A stretch of 64,000 bases of DNA from Saprospiraceae bacterium (GTDB lineage: Bacteria; Bacteroidota; Bacteroidia; Chitinophagales; Saprospiraceae): NCBI GenBank assembly GCA_026982695.1, contig JALSGS010000034.1, positions 124,001 to 188,000 on the forward strand, given 5' to 3'. Both the position numbers and the translations under genes were made by a program. Shown here piece after piece: positions 43,923-52,353 of the stretch (position 1 is the first letter of the stretch; each line of letters starts with the position of its first letter). The notes beneath the pieces are model-generated. The model made no database searches. It was given only the letters and a program-made list of their open reading frames with translations, and had not been told where the DNA came from.

Positions 43923-45488
43923 ATGTCTATACCCAAGGAGCCGCGGCAGTTGATGATCAACCTCATGTATTTGGTGTTGACGGCACTGCTTGCGCTGAAC
44001 GTATCTGCGGAGGTGATGAATGCGTTCTTCTCGCTCGACCGGGGGTTGAAAAACTCCAACGCTATTGTAGATAATACCAATGCGCAGATACTCACCAATA
44101 TCAACGAACAAGCTGATGCATATCAGAACGAACAGAACGAAGCATATCGCCAAGCGGCTATTCGCGCAAATGAAATCACACAAGAGTTAGTTGATTTTGT
44201 ACAAGTAGTGTGGGACTCACTGTTCAGCGCAGCAGGTGGTCCTAGCCCCAAGCATCCCGAGATGCCTAAGCGCAAAAAAGATAAAGATATCACTACGCGT
44301 TTGCTAGTGTTGGGCCCTGATGGCAACCCAAAAACTCCCGATGCATTGGGCTATGAATTAGAGCAACGCATTCGGGCTACGCGTGATAGTTTGCTGAAAT
44401 TGGTCAATTACGATTCAGCTTTAGTGGCCTCTATCCCTTTAGAGGTAGAAGAAGATTGGAAGGAGTCAAAAGACAAAGTAAGTTGGGCCGACTGGAAGTT
44501 TCGCCAAATGCCGGTAGCCGCCGTGTTTCCGCTGTTGCGCAAAATTCAGACTGATGCCAAGACTTCGAACACTACGATTCTGAACCATTTGTTCAAGCAG
44601 GTCAGTGGTGAGGAAATCAAGTTTGACGCCTTTGAACCAGTAGTATCGGCACGCAAATCTTATGTCATTAAAGGGGAAAAGTATGTCGCAGATGTGTTTT
44701 TGAGTGCTTACAGTACTTCAGCTGGTGATAATACAGAAATTTACATCAATGGCAAGCGCTATCCTGTGAAGGATGGCAAGGCCACTTATGAAGTGCCTGC
44801 CTCTTCAATTGGTACTAAGAAGTACAAAGTAGAGATACGTGTGAAGAACCCCTTGACAGGAGAAGTGAAGACCTACACCAAGGAGTTCGAGTATGAAGTA
44901 GGGGAGCGGTCCATTGCCGTGTCGGCTGACAAGATGAACGTATTTTACATCGGCGTAGACAATCCCGTGACGGTATCGGCAGCTGGGATTCCTACCAGTA
45001 GTTTGCGCGTTAGCATTGAAGGTGGAGGTGGTAAAATTCGCCCTGCAGGTGGTGACAAGAGCCATTACATCGTCAATGTTTCTCGGCCTACAGACAAGTG
45101 CTATGTAGTGGTATCAGGTGGTGGTATTACGCATCGTGCGCGGTTTCGCGTGAAGCGCATTCCCGATCCAGTAGCGCGCTTGGGCAAAAAGTCAGATGGA
45201 ACGATGGGGAATGGCGAGTTCCGCGCCCAGCCAGGCGTGTTGGCATGGCTTGACAATTTCGACTTTGAAGCTAAATGCGAGATAGCTGGCTTTACGCTTA
45301 CTCGGGTACAGCCCAGAAAAGATCCCATTGAAGTGCGCAATCAAGGAGGCCGATTTGGCCCACAGGCTAAGCGGCTGGTGCGTGCAGCTAAGCCAGGTGA
45401 TGTGTACTATTTCGACAATGTGCGTGCACATTGTCCAGGCGATAAGGTGACGCGAAAAATCAACTCAATGGTGTTCCGCATTCAATAA
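43923..45488 (+). CDS. gldM: GldM (PorM), inner-membrane/periplasmic motor shaft
   Basis: 521 residues. Starts SIPKEPRQLMINLMYLVLTA, the conserved cytosolic stretch leading into a single membrane helix (~12-30), then LNVSAEVMNAFFSLDRGLKN and a long periplasmic region of helical bundle plus beta domains (~220-521, with YVADVFLSAYSTSAGDNTE and a TPTSS-like hinge). This matches the four-domain GldM/PorM shaft that reaches to the PorKN ring. It follows gldL by 79 bp. Confidence 0.96.
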   Translation: MSIPKEPRQLMINLMYLVLTALLALNVSAEVMNAFFSLDRGLKNSNAIVDNTNAQILTNINEQADAYQNEQNEAYRQAAIRANEITQELVDFVQVVWDSLFSAAGGPSPKHPEMPKRKKDKDITTRLLVLGPDGNPKTPDALGYELEQRIRATRDSLLKLVNYDSALVASIPLEVEEDWKESKDKVSWADWKFRQMPVAAVFPLLRKIQTDAKTSNTTILNHLFKQVSGEEIKFDAFEPVVSARKSYVIKGEKYVADVFLSAYSTSAGDNTEIYINGKRYPVKDGKATYEVPASSIGTKKYKVEIRVKNPLTGEVKTYTKEFEYEVGERSIAVSADKMNVFYIGVDNPVTVSAAGIPTSSLRVSIEGGGGKIRPAGGDKSHYIVNVSRPTDKCYVVVSGGGITHRARFRVKRIPDPVARLGKKSDGTMGNGEFRAQPGVLAWLDNFDFEAKCEIAGFTLTRVQPRKDPIEVRNQGGRFGPQAKRLVRAAKPGDVYYFDNVRAHCPGDKVTRKINSMVFRIQ

Positions 45489-45566
45489 ATATAGTTGCAC
45501 ATTGGGGTGTGGCTGATGCGCTCACAGTGATGGTCGTCACATCCCCTAGTTCAAAACTCTTGTTTT

Positions 45567-46427
45567 ATGAAATTCGCTCAGCAATTGACGATGACTGTAG
45601 CATGTATGCTAATTGTCGCAATGGGGATGGCCCAACAGCCCGAGAATATTCTGACGGAATCTAGTGGGTTGAATCCTCAGCAGCCCATTGATGACATTGT
45701 GGAAAAGCGCACAGTATATGAGCATCGTGTCTTACCCTATGACCATGTACGGGAAGCTGATATCTTTTGGGAAAAGCGCGTGTGGCGTGTGATTGACGTA
45801 CGAGAGAAGATGAATCTGCCATTTGCCTATCCTCCCCGCTCCCTTTTTGAGATTTTGTTGGAAGGTATCCGTACAGGTGAGTTGACTGCCTATAGTGTAG
45901 AAGATGACCAGTTTACTCAGCCGCTTGATCCTTCAGAGGTAGAGAGCAAGGTAAGTGTGGAGGATACGATCACGATCTTTGATCCGGATACTTACGAGGA
46001 AAAATACGAGGTGGTGCGCAACGATATCAATCCTGATGACATCAAGCGTTATCGAATCAAAGAGGTGTGGTTTTTTGACGAAGAGACTTCTACGCTGAAG
46101 GTGCGTATCTTGGGCATTGCGCCTTTGTACGAAAACAAGGATGATCAAGGTAATGTGCGTTTCGAACAGCCTTTGTTTTGGATCTACTATCCTCATGCGC
46201 GCAAGTTGCTAGCGCGTGAGCGCGTCTTTAATGAACTAAATGACGCTAGCCCCATGACATGGGAAGATCTGTTCGAGATGCGTTTCTTCTCCAGCTATGT
46301 GTACAAGACCTCTAATGTGCGCGATCGCCGTTTGCAGGACTACCTCACAGGAATCGACCTTTTGCTTGAGGGCAAGAAAATAGAAGAAGAAATTTTTAAC
46401 TTCGAACAGGACTTATGGTCATATTGA
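45567..46427 (+). CDS. gldN: GldN (PorN), periplasmic ring component
   Basis: 286 residues with signal peptide (MTVACMLIVAMGMAQ). GldN/PorN features: VREADIFWEKRVWRVIDVRE, MNLPFAYPPRSLFEILLEGI, TAYSVEDDQFTQPL, RYRIKEVWFFDEETSTLKV, LGIAPLYE and FSSYVYKTSNVRDRRLQDYL. The protein forms the ring with GldK that contacts the GldLM motor. It is the last gene of the T9SS core and is followed by a strong hairpin. Confidence 0.96.
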   Translation: MKFAQQLTMTVACMLIVAMGMAQQPENILTESSGLNPQQPIDDIVEKRTVYEHRVLPYDHVREADIFWEKRVWRVIDVREKMNLPFAYPPRSLFEILLEGIRTGELTAYSVEDDQFTQPLDPSEVESKVSVEDTITIFDPDTYEEKYEVVRNDINPDDIKRYRIKEVWFFDEETSTLKVRILGIAPLYENKDDQGNVRFEQPLFWIYYPHARKLLARERVFNELNDASPMTWEDLFEMRFFSSYVYKTSNVRDRRLQDYLTGIDLLLEGKKIEEEIFNFEQDLWSY

Positions 46428-46466
46428 GTTTTTGCTGAGTGATCATTGAGTGAAAGTACTGTGCTA

Positions 46467-46500
46467 GAGGCGCCACACGCAATTTTGTGTGTGGCGCCTC
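46467..46500 (+). terminator. Hairpin terminator after gldN
   Basis: GAGGCGCCACAC (46467-46478) pairs perfectly with GTGTGGCGCCTC (46489-46500), 12 bp. The sequence after it (TACTTATTATG) is only moderately T-rich. It separates the gld genes from the sigma factor operon. Confidence 0.75.
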
Positions 46501-46642
46501 TACTTATTATGTAGTGATCTGCTTTAAGTGATAGTCCTTAGCTATACGTACGGGCAAGGAGCAGGTACGCAACCCTTATCAAGCCTTGTTGTCATTATAG
46601 ATAGCTATTACATTTTAGCATGTTTTAGGGATCAACCCCTGT

Positions 46643-47236
46643 ATGACCTTGTCATTTCCAAGTATCAAAGGAAAAAATTTGGATTCGGCACAACTCCACA
46701 AAGATTTGATTATACGCTGTAAGCAAGGAGATCGACGTGCCCAATATGAATTGTACCAGCGATATGCACGGGCCATGTACAATATTTGCTTGCGCATGTT
46801 GGGCCATGCGCAGGATGCTGAAGATGTGTTGCAGCAGTCGTTTATGGATGCTTTTCACCGTTTGGAAAGTTTTCGCTTTCAATCTTCGTTTGGAGCGTGG
46901 CTCAAGCGAATTGTCGTCAATAACTGCATCAATTTTCTCAAACAACGCAGATTGCTTACGACCTCATCTGATGAATCTTGGGTGGAGTTGTTGGCGATAC
47001 CAGAACACGAGTCATCTATTGAAGATGAGGACGAATCGCTCAACTTGGATGTACAGCGCGTGTATGAAGCCATGATGCAATTGCCAGAGGGTTATCGGAT
47101 AGTATTTAATCTATACTTATTTGAAGGCTACGATCACAGGGAGATTGCGCAAATACTGGGTATTTCTGAGGCTACTTCCAAGAGTCAATATCATCGTGCT
47201 AAAAGAAAGCTTAAGAAGTTGTTACAAGCTCCATGA
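46643..47236 (+). CDS. ECF-type RNA polymerase sigma factor downstream of gldN
   Basis: 197 residues. Region 2: YELYQRYARAMYNICLRML, AEDVLQQSFMDAFHRLESF, SFGAWLKRIVVNNCINFLK. Region 4: MMQLPEGYRIVFNLYLFEGY, DHREIAQILGISEATSKSQY. Complete ECF architecture. Its stop overlaps the start of an anti-sigma-like gene (ATGA at 47233). SigP of P. gingivalis is an ECF factor controlling T9SS genes; the location directly after gldN invites that comparison but orthology cannot be shown from the sequence alone. Confidence 0.93.
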   Translation: MTLSFPSIKGKNLDSAQLHKDLIIRCKQGDRRAQYELYQRYARAMYNICLRMLGHAQDAEDVLQQSFMDAFHRLESFRFQSSFGAWLKRIVVNNCINFLKQRRLLTTSSDESWVELLAIPEHESSIEDEDESLNLDVQRVYEAMMQLPEGYRIVFNLYLFEGYDHREIAQILGISEATSKSQYHRAKRKLKKLLQAP

Positions 47237-47841
47237 ACAGTGGAGGCTGCCGTGTTTTGTGGATGATCAAAAATATCTGGATTATGAGAAGATGGGATAA
47301 ATTAGAACATTTTGTGCGTCAGCACAGACAAGCATTTGATCGGGCAGCTCCCCCACCCTATTTGTGGGAATCTATAGCTACTGCATTGGACAAGAAGGCA
47401 CAGGGCAGAGCGATAGTCCGACTCTCTTGGAGAAGTGTTGCAGCAGCTATCGGGATATTGTTGCTGGGTGGTTTAGCTGGTGTATTAGGGGAACACTTTG
47501 TCGTACACCAACCCCGATCTGTTGTGCGTACCATTATGCCAGAATTTGACGAGTTGCAGCAGTATTACTTGCGAGCTATAAAGTATCGCTTGTCTTTAAT
47601 TGATGACGCGTCGTTGCGCCAGGAAATAGATAATGATCTTGCTCAATTTGACAAGATACAAGAAGAGTTGTACATGGTTTTGAGAGAGGCGCCTCCGGGT
47701 GAGTATGCAGCTATTGTGGAGGCCATGATTGCTAGTTATCAAATACGCTTAGAGATTTTAGAGCGCGTGCTGGCTCGCCTTCGGCGTAGCGATCTCACTC
47801 ATGGTAAGGGTAAAATCTATGAGGATGAAACAGAAATTTGA
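47233..47841 (+). CDS. Probable membrane anti-sigma factor
   Basis: 202 residues if started at the overlapping ATG 47233; ATG 47284 (MRRWDKLEHFVRQHRQAFD) is the more typical protein start. A cytosolic N-terminal helix region containing RQHRQAFDRAAPPPYLWESI is followed by one membrane helix (~68-86, VAAAIGILLLGGLAGVLGE) and a helical periplasmic part. Size, position and topology fit an anti-sigma factor of the preceding ECF sigma. It overlaps the next gene by about 40 bp. Confidence 0.7.
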   Translation: MNSGGCRVLWMIKNIWIMRRWDKLEHFVRQHRQAFDRAAPPPYLWESIATALDKKAQGRAIVRLSWRSVAAAIGILLLGGLAGVLGEHFVVHQPRSVVRTIMPEFDELQQYYLRAIKYRLSLIDDASLRQEIDNDLAQFDKIQEELYMVLREAPPGEYAAIVEAMIASYQIRLEILERVLARLRRSDLTHGKGKIYEDETEI

Positions 47842-49042
47842 ATTAGGTAGCCTATCTGGGTTCAGGGATTCACGACAAAATGCAAAATGGGCTATTCAAA
47901 TATTCCAGTGGTTCGAGCTTGGATGGCTGCTTACATTGAGCTTTGCCATTTTGCTTCCCAGTTTGGGTGCCCGGAGTATGGAGTCATTTGTTCGGGTTAT
48001 TGACAAGGACTTTTCCATTGTACCAGATGGCACTACTTCTATTGAGAACCGCTATGGGTTTGTAGATATACGCGCTTGGAATAAAGATCAAGTGCGCGTT
48101 GAGGTAGAGATTGTAGTAGAGGCCAAATCTGAAGCTGCTGCAGAAAAAGTATTTGATCGCATCGATATCCACTTTCACAATACTTCCAGCATAGTGCGGG
48201 CAATCACACAGATTGAGTCGAACACAGGTTGGTGGAGCGGATGGGGAACGGTCTGGTGGGGCGGGAGCGGTGCTTCGCTGCTTAACAACTTTGAAATTAA
48301 TTACACAGTCTGGGTGCCTCCTACCAATTGCATTAAAGTAAGTAATAGGTACGGCGATGTACAGATAGCTGCCTTGGAGGGCGATCTATCACTTTCTGTA
48401 AAGTACGGCCATTTTACTGTGGAAGGGACTACGGGCCGTATGGACTTTGAGCTGAGTTATGGGAACGGGCGTATCATGCGGGCAGCCCATGTAGTGGGTC
48501 GAGCAACTTATGCCAAATTGCGTGCTAAATCTTTGACGGTGCTTCGCCTTGAGAGTCGATACTCAAAAATACATGCTGAAGAGGCTGTGCATATAATGGT
48601 ATCGGCCCGGTATGATGATTATGAAATTGGTCGGGCTGAGGTACTAGATTTTAGTGGTAACTATAGTGATGTGCGGGTGGGCCAAGTACGCGAATTGATG
48701 ATGGTGGGGCGATATACTGATCTTCGCGTCGATACATTGGAAGTGCGTGCAGTGATGGATTTGCAATATGGGGATGTACGCGTGGACAAGGTGGCTAAAG
48801 CATTTGCGACACTCGAACTATTGGGACGTTATGTGGATTATCAGGTGCAAATAGCTGAAGGAGCCAATTATAAAGTAGAGCTGCAAGGCAATTATGTACA
48901 AATGCGGCTGCCTCCTCAGTTTAACTGTCGGAAAGATATTGAGCGCTATGCTTCCCGTTCGGTTGAGGGATATGTAGGTACTCCAGAAGCGCGAAGTACG
49001 ATTCGGGCAGATTTGAATCATGGTAGTGTTCGGATACAGTAG
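47801..49042 (+). CDS. DUF4097-like exported beta-repeat protein
   Basis: 413 residues; starts at ATG 47801, 47819 or 47825 are all possible and all overlap the anti-sigma gene. A hydrophobic segment (~38-56, LGWLLTLSFAILLPSLGA) serves as signal or anchor. The rest is a repeating beta solenoid-like pattern (SIENRYGFVDIRAW, KVSNRYGDVQIAAL, LSVKYGHFTVEGT, LQYGDVRVDKV), characteristic of DUF4097 proteins, which in Bacteroidota are commonly encoded with ECF sigma/anti-sigma pairs. Function unknown; an envelope target or sensor of that system is plausible. Confidence 0.75.
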   Translation: MVRVKSMRMKQKFELGSLSGFRDSRQNAKWAIQIFQWFELGWLLTLSFAILLPSLGARSMESFVRVIDKDFSIVPDGTTSIENRYGFVDIRAWNKDQVRVEVEIVVEAKSEAAAEKVFDRIDIHFHNTSSIVRAITQIESNTGWWSGWGTVWWGGSGASLLNNFEINYTVWVPPTNCIKVSNRYGDVQIAALEGDLSLSVKYGHFTVEGTTGRMDFELSYGNGRIMRAAHVVGRATYAKLRAKSLTVLRLESRYSKIHAEEAVHIMVSARYDDYEIGRAEVLDFSGNYSDVRVGQVRELMMVGRYTDLRVDTLEVRAVMDLQYGDVRVDKVAKAFATLELLGRYVDYQVQIAEGANYKVELQGNYVQMRLPPQFNCRKDIERYASRSVEGYVGTPEARSTIRADLNHGSVRIQ

Positions 49043-49073
49043 TCGTAGTAGGGCTATTTTTTGCGCTATGTTT

Positions 49074-49102
49074 GTGGCCTATAGGATTTTACTATAGGCC
49101 AC
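49074..49102 (+). terminator. Hairpin terminator after the sigma/anti-sigma/DUF4097 operon
   Basis: GTGGCCTATAG (49074-49084), loop GATTTTA, CTATAGGCCAC (49092-49102), an 11-bp perfect stem 32 bp after the stop, followed by T-rich sequence without a pure T-run. Confidence 0.65.
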
Positions 49103-49160
49103 TAGCTATTTTATCATTTAGACAAATGAGTTTCAGAAACTTGTCGAAAAGCTGCTAACT

Positions 49161-49190
49161 TTGCAGCCGTTTTTCAAATACATAACTTTG
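49161..49190 (+). promoter_or_regulatory. Promoter of the ATP-grasp/GATase operon
   Basis: TTG 49161-49163, 19-bp spacer, TAACTTTG 49183-49190, followed after 8 bp by the ATG at 49199. A second TAACTTTG lies at 49156-49163 without an ideal TTG partner, so there may be two overlapping promoters. Confidence 0.6.
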
Positions 49191-49198
49191 GCCCCACT

Positions 49199-50233
49199 AT
49201 GAAAAAGATAGGGATCCTATTTGGGCAGGAACGCACTTTTCCTCAGGCCTTTGTAGATCGCGTCAATGACAAAGGGGTAGATGGGGTGTGTGCAGAATTT
49301 GCACATGTAGATGAGCTGCGCACGAACAAAGCCACGCCTTATGCGGTAATTATTGATCGGATTTCTCAGGATGTACCCTTCTATCGAGCATGGCTGAAAA
49401 ATGCAGCGGCTACGGGTAGTGCAGTAATCAACAATCCATTCTGGTGGAGTGCAGACGATAAGTTTCTAAATAATGTGATAGCTGAACAGATTGGTGTGCC
49501 TGTACCGCGTACCTTTCTATTGCCCAGCAAAGACCATCCTACCGATACTACTTCAGAGTCATTTACCAACTTGAAGTTTCCCTTAGATTGGGAGATGATG
49601 GTGGAGCAACTAGGTGGTTTTCCTCTCTTTCTGAAGCCTTATGCAGGTGGTGGATGGAAGCATGTGTATAAAGTACATACCATGCAAGAGCTGTTTGAGG
49701 CTTATCATGAGACGGGGCAGTTAGTAATGATGTTGCAAGAAGCAATAGAATTCGATGCCTATTTCCGGTGTTATTGCATTGGTCGCAAATACGTGCGCGT
49801 TATGCATTATGAACCTCGCAATCCTCACCATTTGCGTTATCATGCGCATCACACTGTGGATCAGTCGCTTCTAAGGAAAATTGAGTCGTACACTTTGAAA
49901 CTCAATGAGGCTTTAGGTTATGACTTCAACACAGTAGAGTTTGCCGTGCGTGAAGGAGTGCCTTATGCTATAGACTTTTGCAATCCTGCACCTGACGCTG
50001 ATCGTCATTCTGTAGGTGAAGAAAACTTTGAGTGGGTAGTAGAAACGGCAGCCAACTATGCCATTGAACGCGCTTTGGCTCATCAAGTAGGAGCAGATAA
50101 CCTTACCTGGGGAACTTTTCTCACTACGCGTGTAGGCAATGGTTTGCCTCAGGTGGATAAGCAGAAAAAGGGTACTCGTAGCCTAAAGCGCAGTACAACG
50201 ACTACTCGCACTAAAGGGGCGAAAAAGTCATGA
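49199..50233 (+). CDS. ATP-grasp enzyme (RimK/glutathione-synthetase-like), uncharacterised
   Basis: 344 residues. A pre-ATP-grasp domain (~1-95) begins MKKIGILFGQERTFP. The ATP-grasp core shows FPLFLKPYAGGGWKHVYKV (ATP Lys146), MMLQEAIEFDAYFR (hinge), YDFNTVEFAVREG (Glu247) and YAIDFCNPAPDAD (Asp259, Asn262; metal site). Such enzymes join a carboxylate to an amine or thiol through an acyl phosphate. The C-terminal tail (~318-344) is rich in Lys, Arg and Thr and unlikely to be catalytic. The next gene, a class I glutamine amidotransferase, overlaps its stop (ATGA at 50230), so they are translationally coupled. Substrates unknown. Confidence 0.88.
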   Translation: MKKIGILFGQERTFPQAFVDRVNDKGVDGVCAEFAHVDELRTNKATPYAVIIDRISQDVPFYRAWLKNAAATGSAVINNPFWWSADDKFLNNVIAEQIGVPVPRTFLLPSKDHPTDTTSESFTNLKFPLDWEMMVEQLGGFPLFLKPYAGGGWKHVYKVHTMQELFEAYHETGQLVMMLQEAIEFDAYFRCYCIGRKYVRVMHYEPRNPHHLRYHAHHTVDQSLLRKIESYTLKLNEALGYDFNTVEFAVREGVPYAIDFCNPAPDADRHSVGEENFEWVVETAANYAIERALAHQVGADNLTWGTFLTTRVGNGLPQVDKQKKGTRSLKRSTTTTRTKGAKKS

Positions 50234-51066
50234 GTACTCAGTCTGGGCATCGCGTTCGCTTGGCACTCCTCGACATGTACGACGGTGAGGAGAATTTGGG
50301 TATGGGGCGATTGCGGGCTATTATGGCACGATATGCGCCGGAGGTAGAAGTGGAGGTGTTTGATGTGCGTGGTGCAGATCAATTACCCGATTTGTCTTTT
50401 GACATATACATTTCTTCAGGAGGGCCAGGTAGCCCTTTACCTACTGGTGCATTATGGGAGCAGAGGTGGTATGAGCTGGTAGATGGGGTGCGGCGGCACA
50501 ATCAGGTTTGTGGCCTACGGCCTAAGTTTTTCTTTTTTATATGCCATTCTTTTCAGATGGCATGTATCCACTTTGGTATAGGGCAAGTCCGTAAGCGCAT
50601 TGCGAAATCATTTGGTACTTTTCCCGTATACAAGACACCAGCAGGGTATCGGGATGCGTTGTTGGCGAACTTACCCGATCCCTTTTGGGTTGCTGACTTT
50701 CGGGAGTATCAAGTAGTTGATGTAGATGAGTCTCAGCTCAGTGCGCTAGGTGCACAACTGTTGGCCATTGAACGCGAGCGTCGGGCACCCCAGTTGCCTC
50801 GGGCTGCTATGGCCATTCGCTTTAGTTCCCGAATGGTGGGCGTGCAGTTTCATCCTGAAGCGGATAGTGCGGGCATGTTGAGGCACTTTTTGGAGCCAGC
50901 CCGCAAGGAGGCAATTATCAAGGAATATGGCGCTGTGCGATATTTTGAAATGTTAGCCCATTTAGCTGATCCTGACAAGATTGAGCTCACACATCGCATT
51001 ATTTTGCCGGGGTTTATCGATAGTGCATTAGCTCAGTTGATGGGGGTAGGTGCAACTGAAGGCTAA
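50230..51066 (+). CDS. Class I glutamine amidotransferase (GMP synthase GATase-like)
   Basis: 278 residues. The catalytic triad appears complete: nucleophile Cys105 in FFFICHSFQMAC, and His208 and Glu210 in VGVQFHPEAD. The oxyanion strand ISSGGPGSPL matches. The nucleophile elbow has CHSFQ rather than the common GYCxGxQ. No synthetase domain is attached, so ammonia must go to a partner, most likely the coupled ATP-grasp enzyme. Residues ~215-278 are a helical extension (YFEMLAHLADPDKIELTH). Homologues are frequently annotated as GMP synthase, which the gene context does not support. A near-identical gene order is, to my recollection, common in Bacteroidota. Confidence 0.88.
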   Translation: MSTQSGHRVRLALLDMYDGEENLGMGRLRAIMARYAPEVEVEVFDVRGADQLPDLSFDIYISSGGPGSPLPTGALWEQRWYELVDGVRRHNQVCGLRPKFFFFICHSFQMACIHFGIGQVRKRIAKSFGTFPVYKTPAGYRDALLANLPDPFWVADFREYQVVDVDESQLSALGAQLLAIERERRAPQLPRAAMAIRFSSRMVGVQFHPEADSAGMLRHFLEPARKEAIIKEYGAVRYFEMLAHLADPDKIELTHRIILPGFIDSALAQLMGVGATEG

Positions 51067-51138
51067 ACATGTTTGGATAAGAAGGCGTTTTTTGCTAACT
51101 CTATCTTTCCTAAAACCTAACCACCAAAATAACTCGTC

Positions 51139-52353
51139 ATGATTCCCCAACTGCGCAAGCAGTATAATGAAGCTTTTTGTGAAGCGCAGTACGAGGCTAT
51201 GCTTGATTTCATTGGGCACACATGGGATCATCGCCCTCCATTCAAAGTATGTGAAACACCCGTTTTTGCACCGGTTTCGCTCAGAGACAAGCTTTTTGAG
51301 GCGTGTGAGGAAATTGTGGATGTGTTGGTCAGCCCAGATTTCAAGCAGCGCACACAGGGTGCACTCAAGCCCGAATACGTAGTGCCTGGCGAAGATGCGC
51401 ATACGTTGTTTTTGCAACTGGACTTTGGCATTACGCGTGCGTCAGATGGATCGCTTGAGCCACGCCTCATTGAGATACAGGGATTTCCTTCGCTATATTG
51501 TTATCAAGACTTGGTGGCACGTGCTTATCGAAAGTTTTTCCCAGTACCTGACGATTTTTCTCACCTTTTTAATGGGTTAGATTCAGACAGCTACATCGAG
51601 CTGTTGCAACAGACCATTGTGGGTGATGAGGATCCCAAGCACGTGGTGATTTTGGAAGTTAGGCCTTATGATCAGCCTACACTTATAGATTTTTTAGGCA
51701 CTCGGGCTCTTTTAGGTACGCCTATTGTGTGTATTAGCGATGTAATTGTGTCGGGTGACAAATTGTACTATCGCGATGAGTCGGGGCGCAAGGTGCGTAT
51801 AAAGAAAATTTACAATCGCGTCATTTTTGATGAATTGATGCATCGAGATGTACCCCGACAGTTTCGCTTTACTGAGGCATATGATGTGGAATATGTGGGG
51901 CATCCCAATTGGTTTTTTCGTATCAGTAAATATACGTTACCCTTGTTGCGGCAGTGCCGATATGTGCCAGATTCTTGGTACTTGGATCAGGTGGAAGCGT
52001 TGCCTGAGGATTTGCACAACTACGTGCTCAAGCCTTTGTTTTCCTTTTCTGGTACGGGGGTGATGATCAATTTCAACAAGTACGATGTAGATGCCATTGA
52101 GGACAAGAGTGCTTATCTATTACAGCGCAAGGTGCACTATGAGCCAGTGATTGACACACCTGACGAGCCTGCTAAAGTAGAGATTCGCATGCTCATGCTT
52201 TGGCCACGAGGCCGGCGGCGTCCCATGTTGCTCAACAATTTAGCTCGACTGAGCAAGGGCTTAATGGTTGGGGTGCGCTATAATAAGGACAAGCGGTGGG
52301 TTGGGGGCAGCGTGTCTTTTTTTCCAACACAAGGAGCGCACACTTACTCATGA
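51139..52353 (+). CDS. ATP-grasp-like protein, possibly circularly permuted, uncharacterised
   Basis: 404 residues. Starts MIPQLRKQYNEAFCEAQYEA. A metal-site-like motif lies early (LRLIEIQGFPSLY-type stretch, Glu112), while an ATP-lysine-like motif lies late (NYVLKPLFSFSGTGV, Lys298), followed by VEIRMLMLWPR (Glu348, Arg350) and NNLARLSKGLMVGVRYN. This order is reversed relative to normal ATP-grasp enzymes and recalls glutathionylspermidine-synthase-type permuted folds; this is inference from motifs. It is 72 bp after the GATase gene on the same strand. Its 3' end overlaps the convergent ATP-grasp gene by 10 bp. Substrate unknown. Confidence 0.75.
   Translation: MIPQLRKQYNEAFCEAQYEAMLDFIGHTWDHRPPFKVCETPVFAPVSLRDKLFEACEEIVDVLVSPDFKQRTQGALKPEYVVPGEDAHTLFLQLDFGITRASDGSLEPRLIEIQGFPSLYCYQDLVARAYRKFFPVPDDFSHLFNGLDSDSYIELLQQTIVGDEDPKHVVILEVRPYDQPTLIDFLGTRALLGTPIVCISDVIVSGDKLYYRDESGRKVRIKKIYNRVIFDELMHRDVPRQFRFTEAYDVEYVGHPNWFFRISKYTLPLLRQCRYVPDSWYLDQVEALPEDLHNYVLKPLFSFSGTGVMINFNKYDVDAIEDKSAYLLQRKVHYEPVIDTPDEPAKVEIRMLMLWPRGRRRPMLLNNLARLSKGLMVGVRYNKDKRWVGGSVSFFPTQGAHTYS

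Noticed and set aside
50230-51066. GMP synthase as the name of the GATase gene
   Set aside because: It lacks the ATP-pyrophosphatase and dimerisation domains and its partners are ATP-grasp proteins, so the usual automatic name is misleading.
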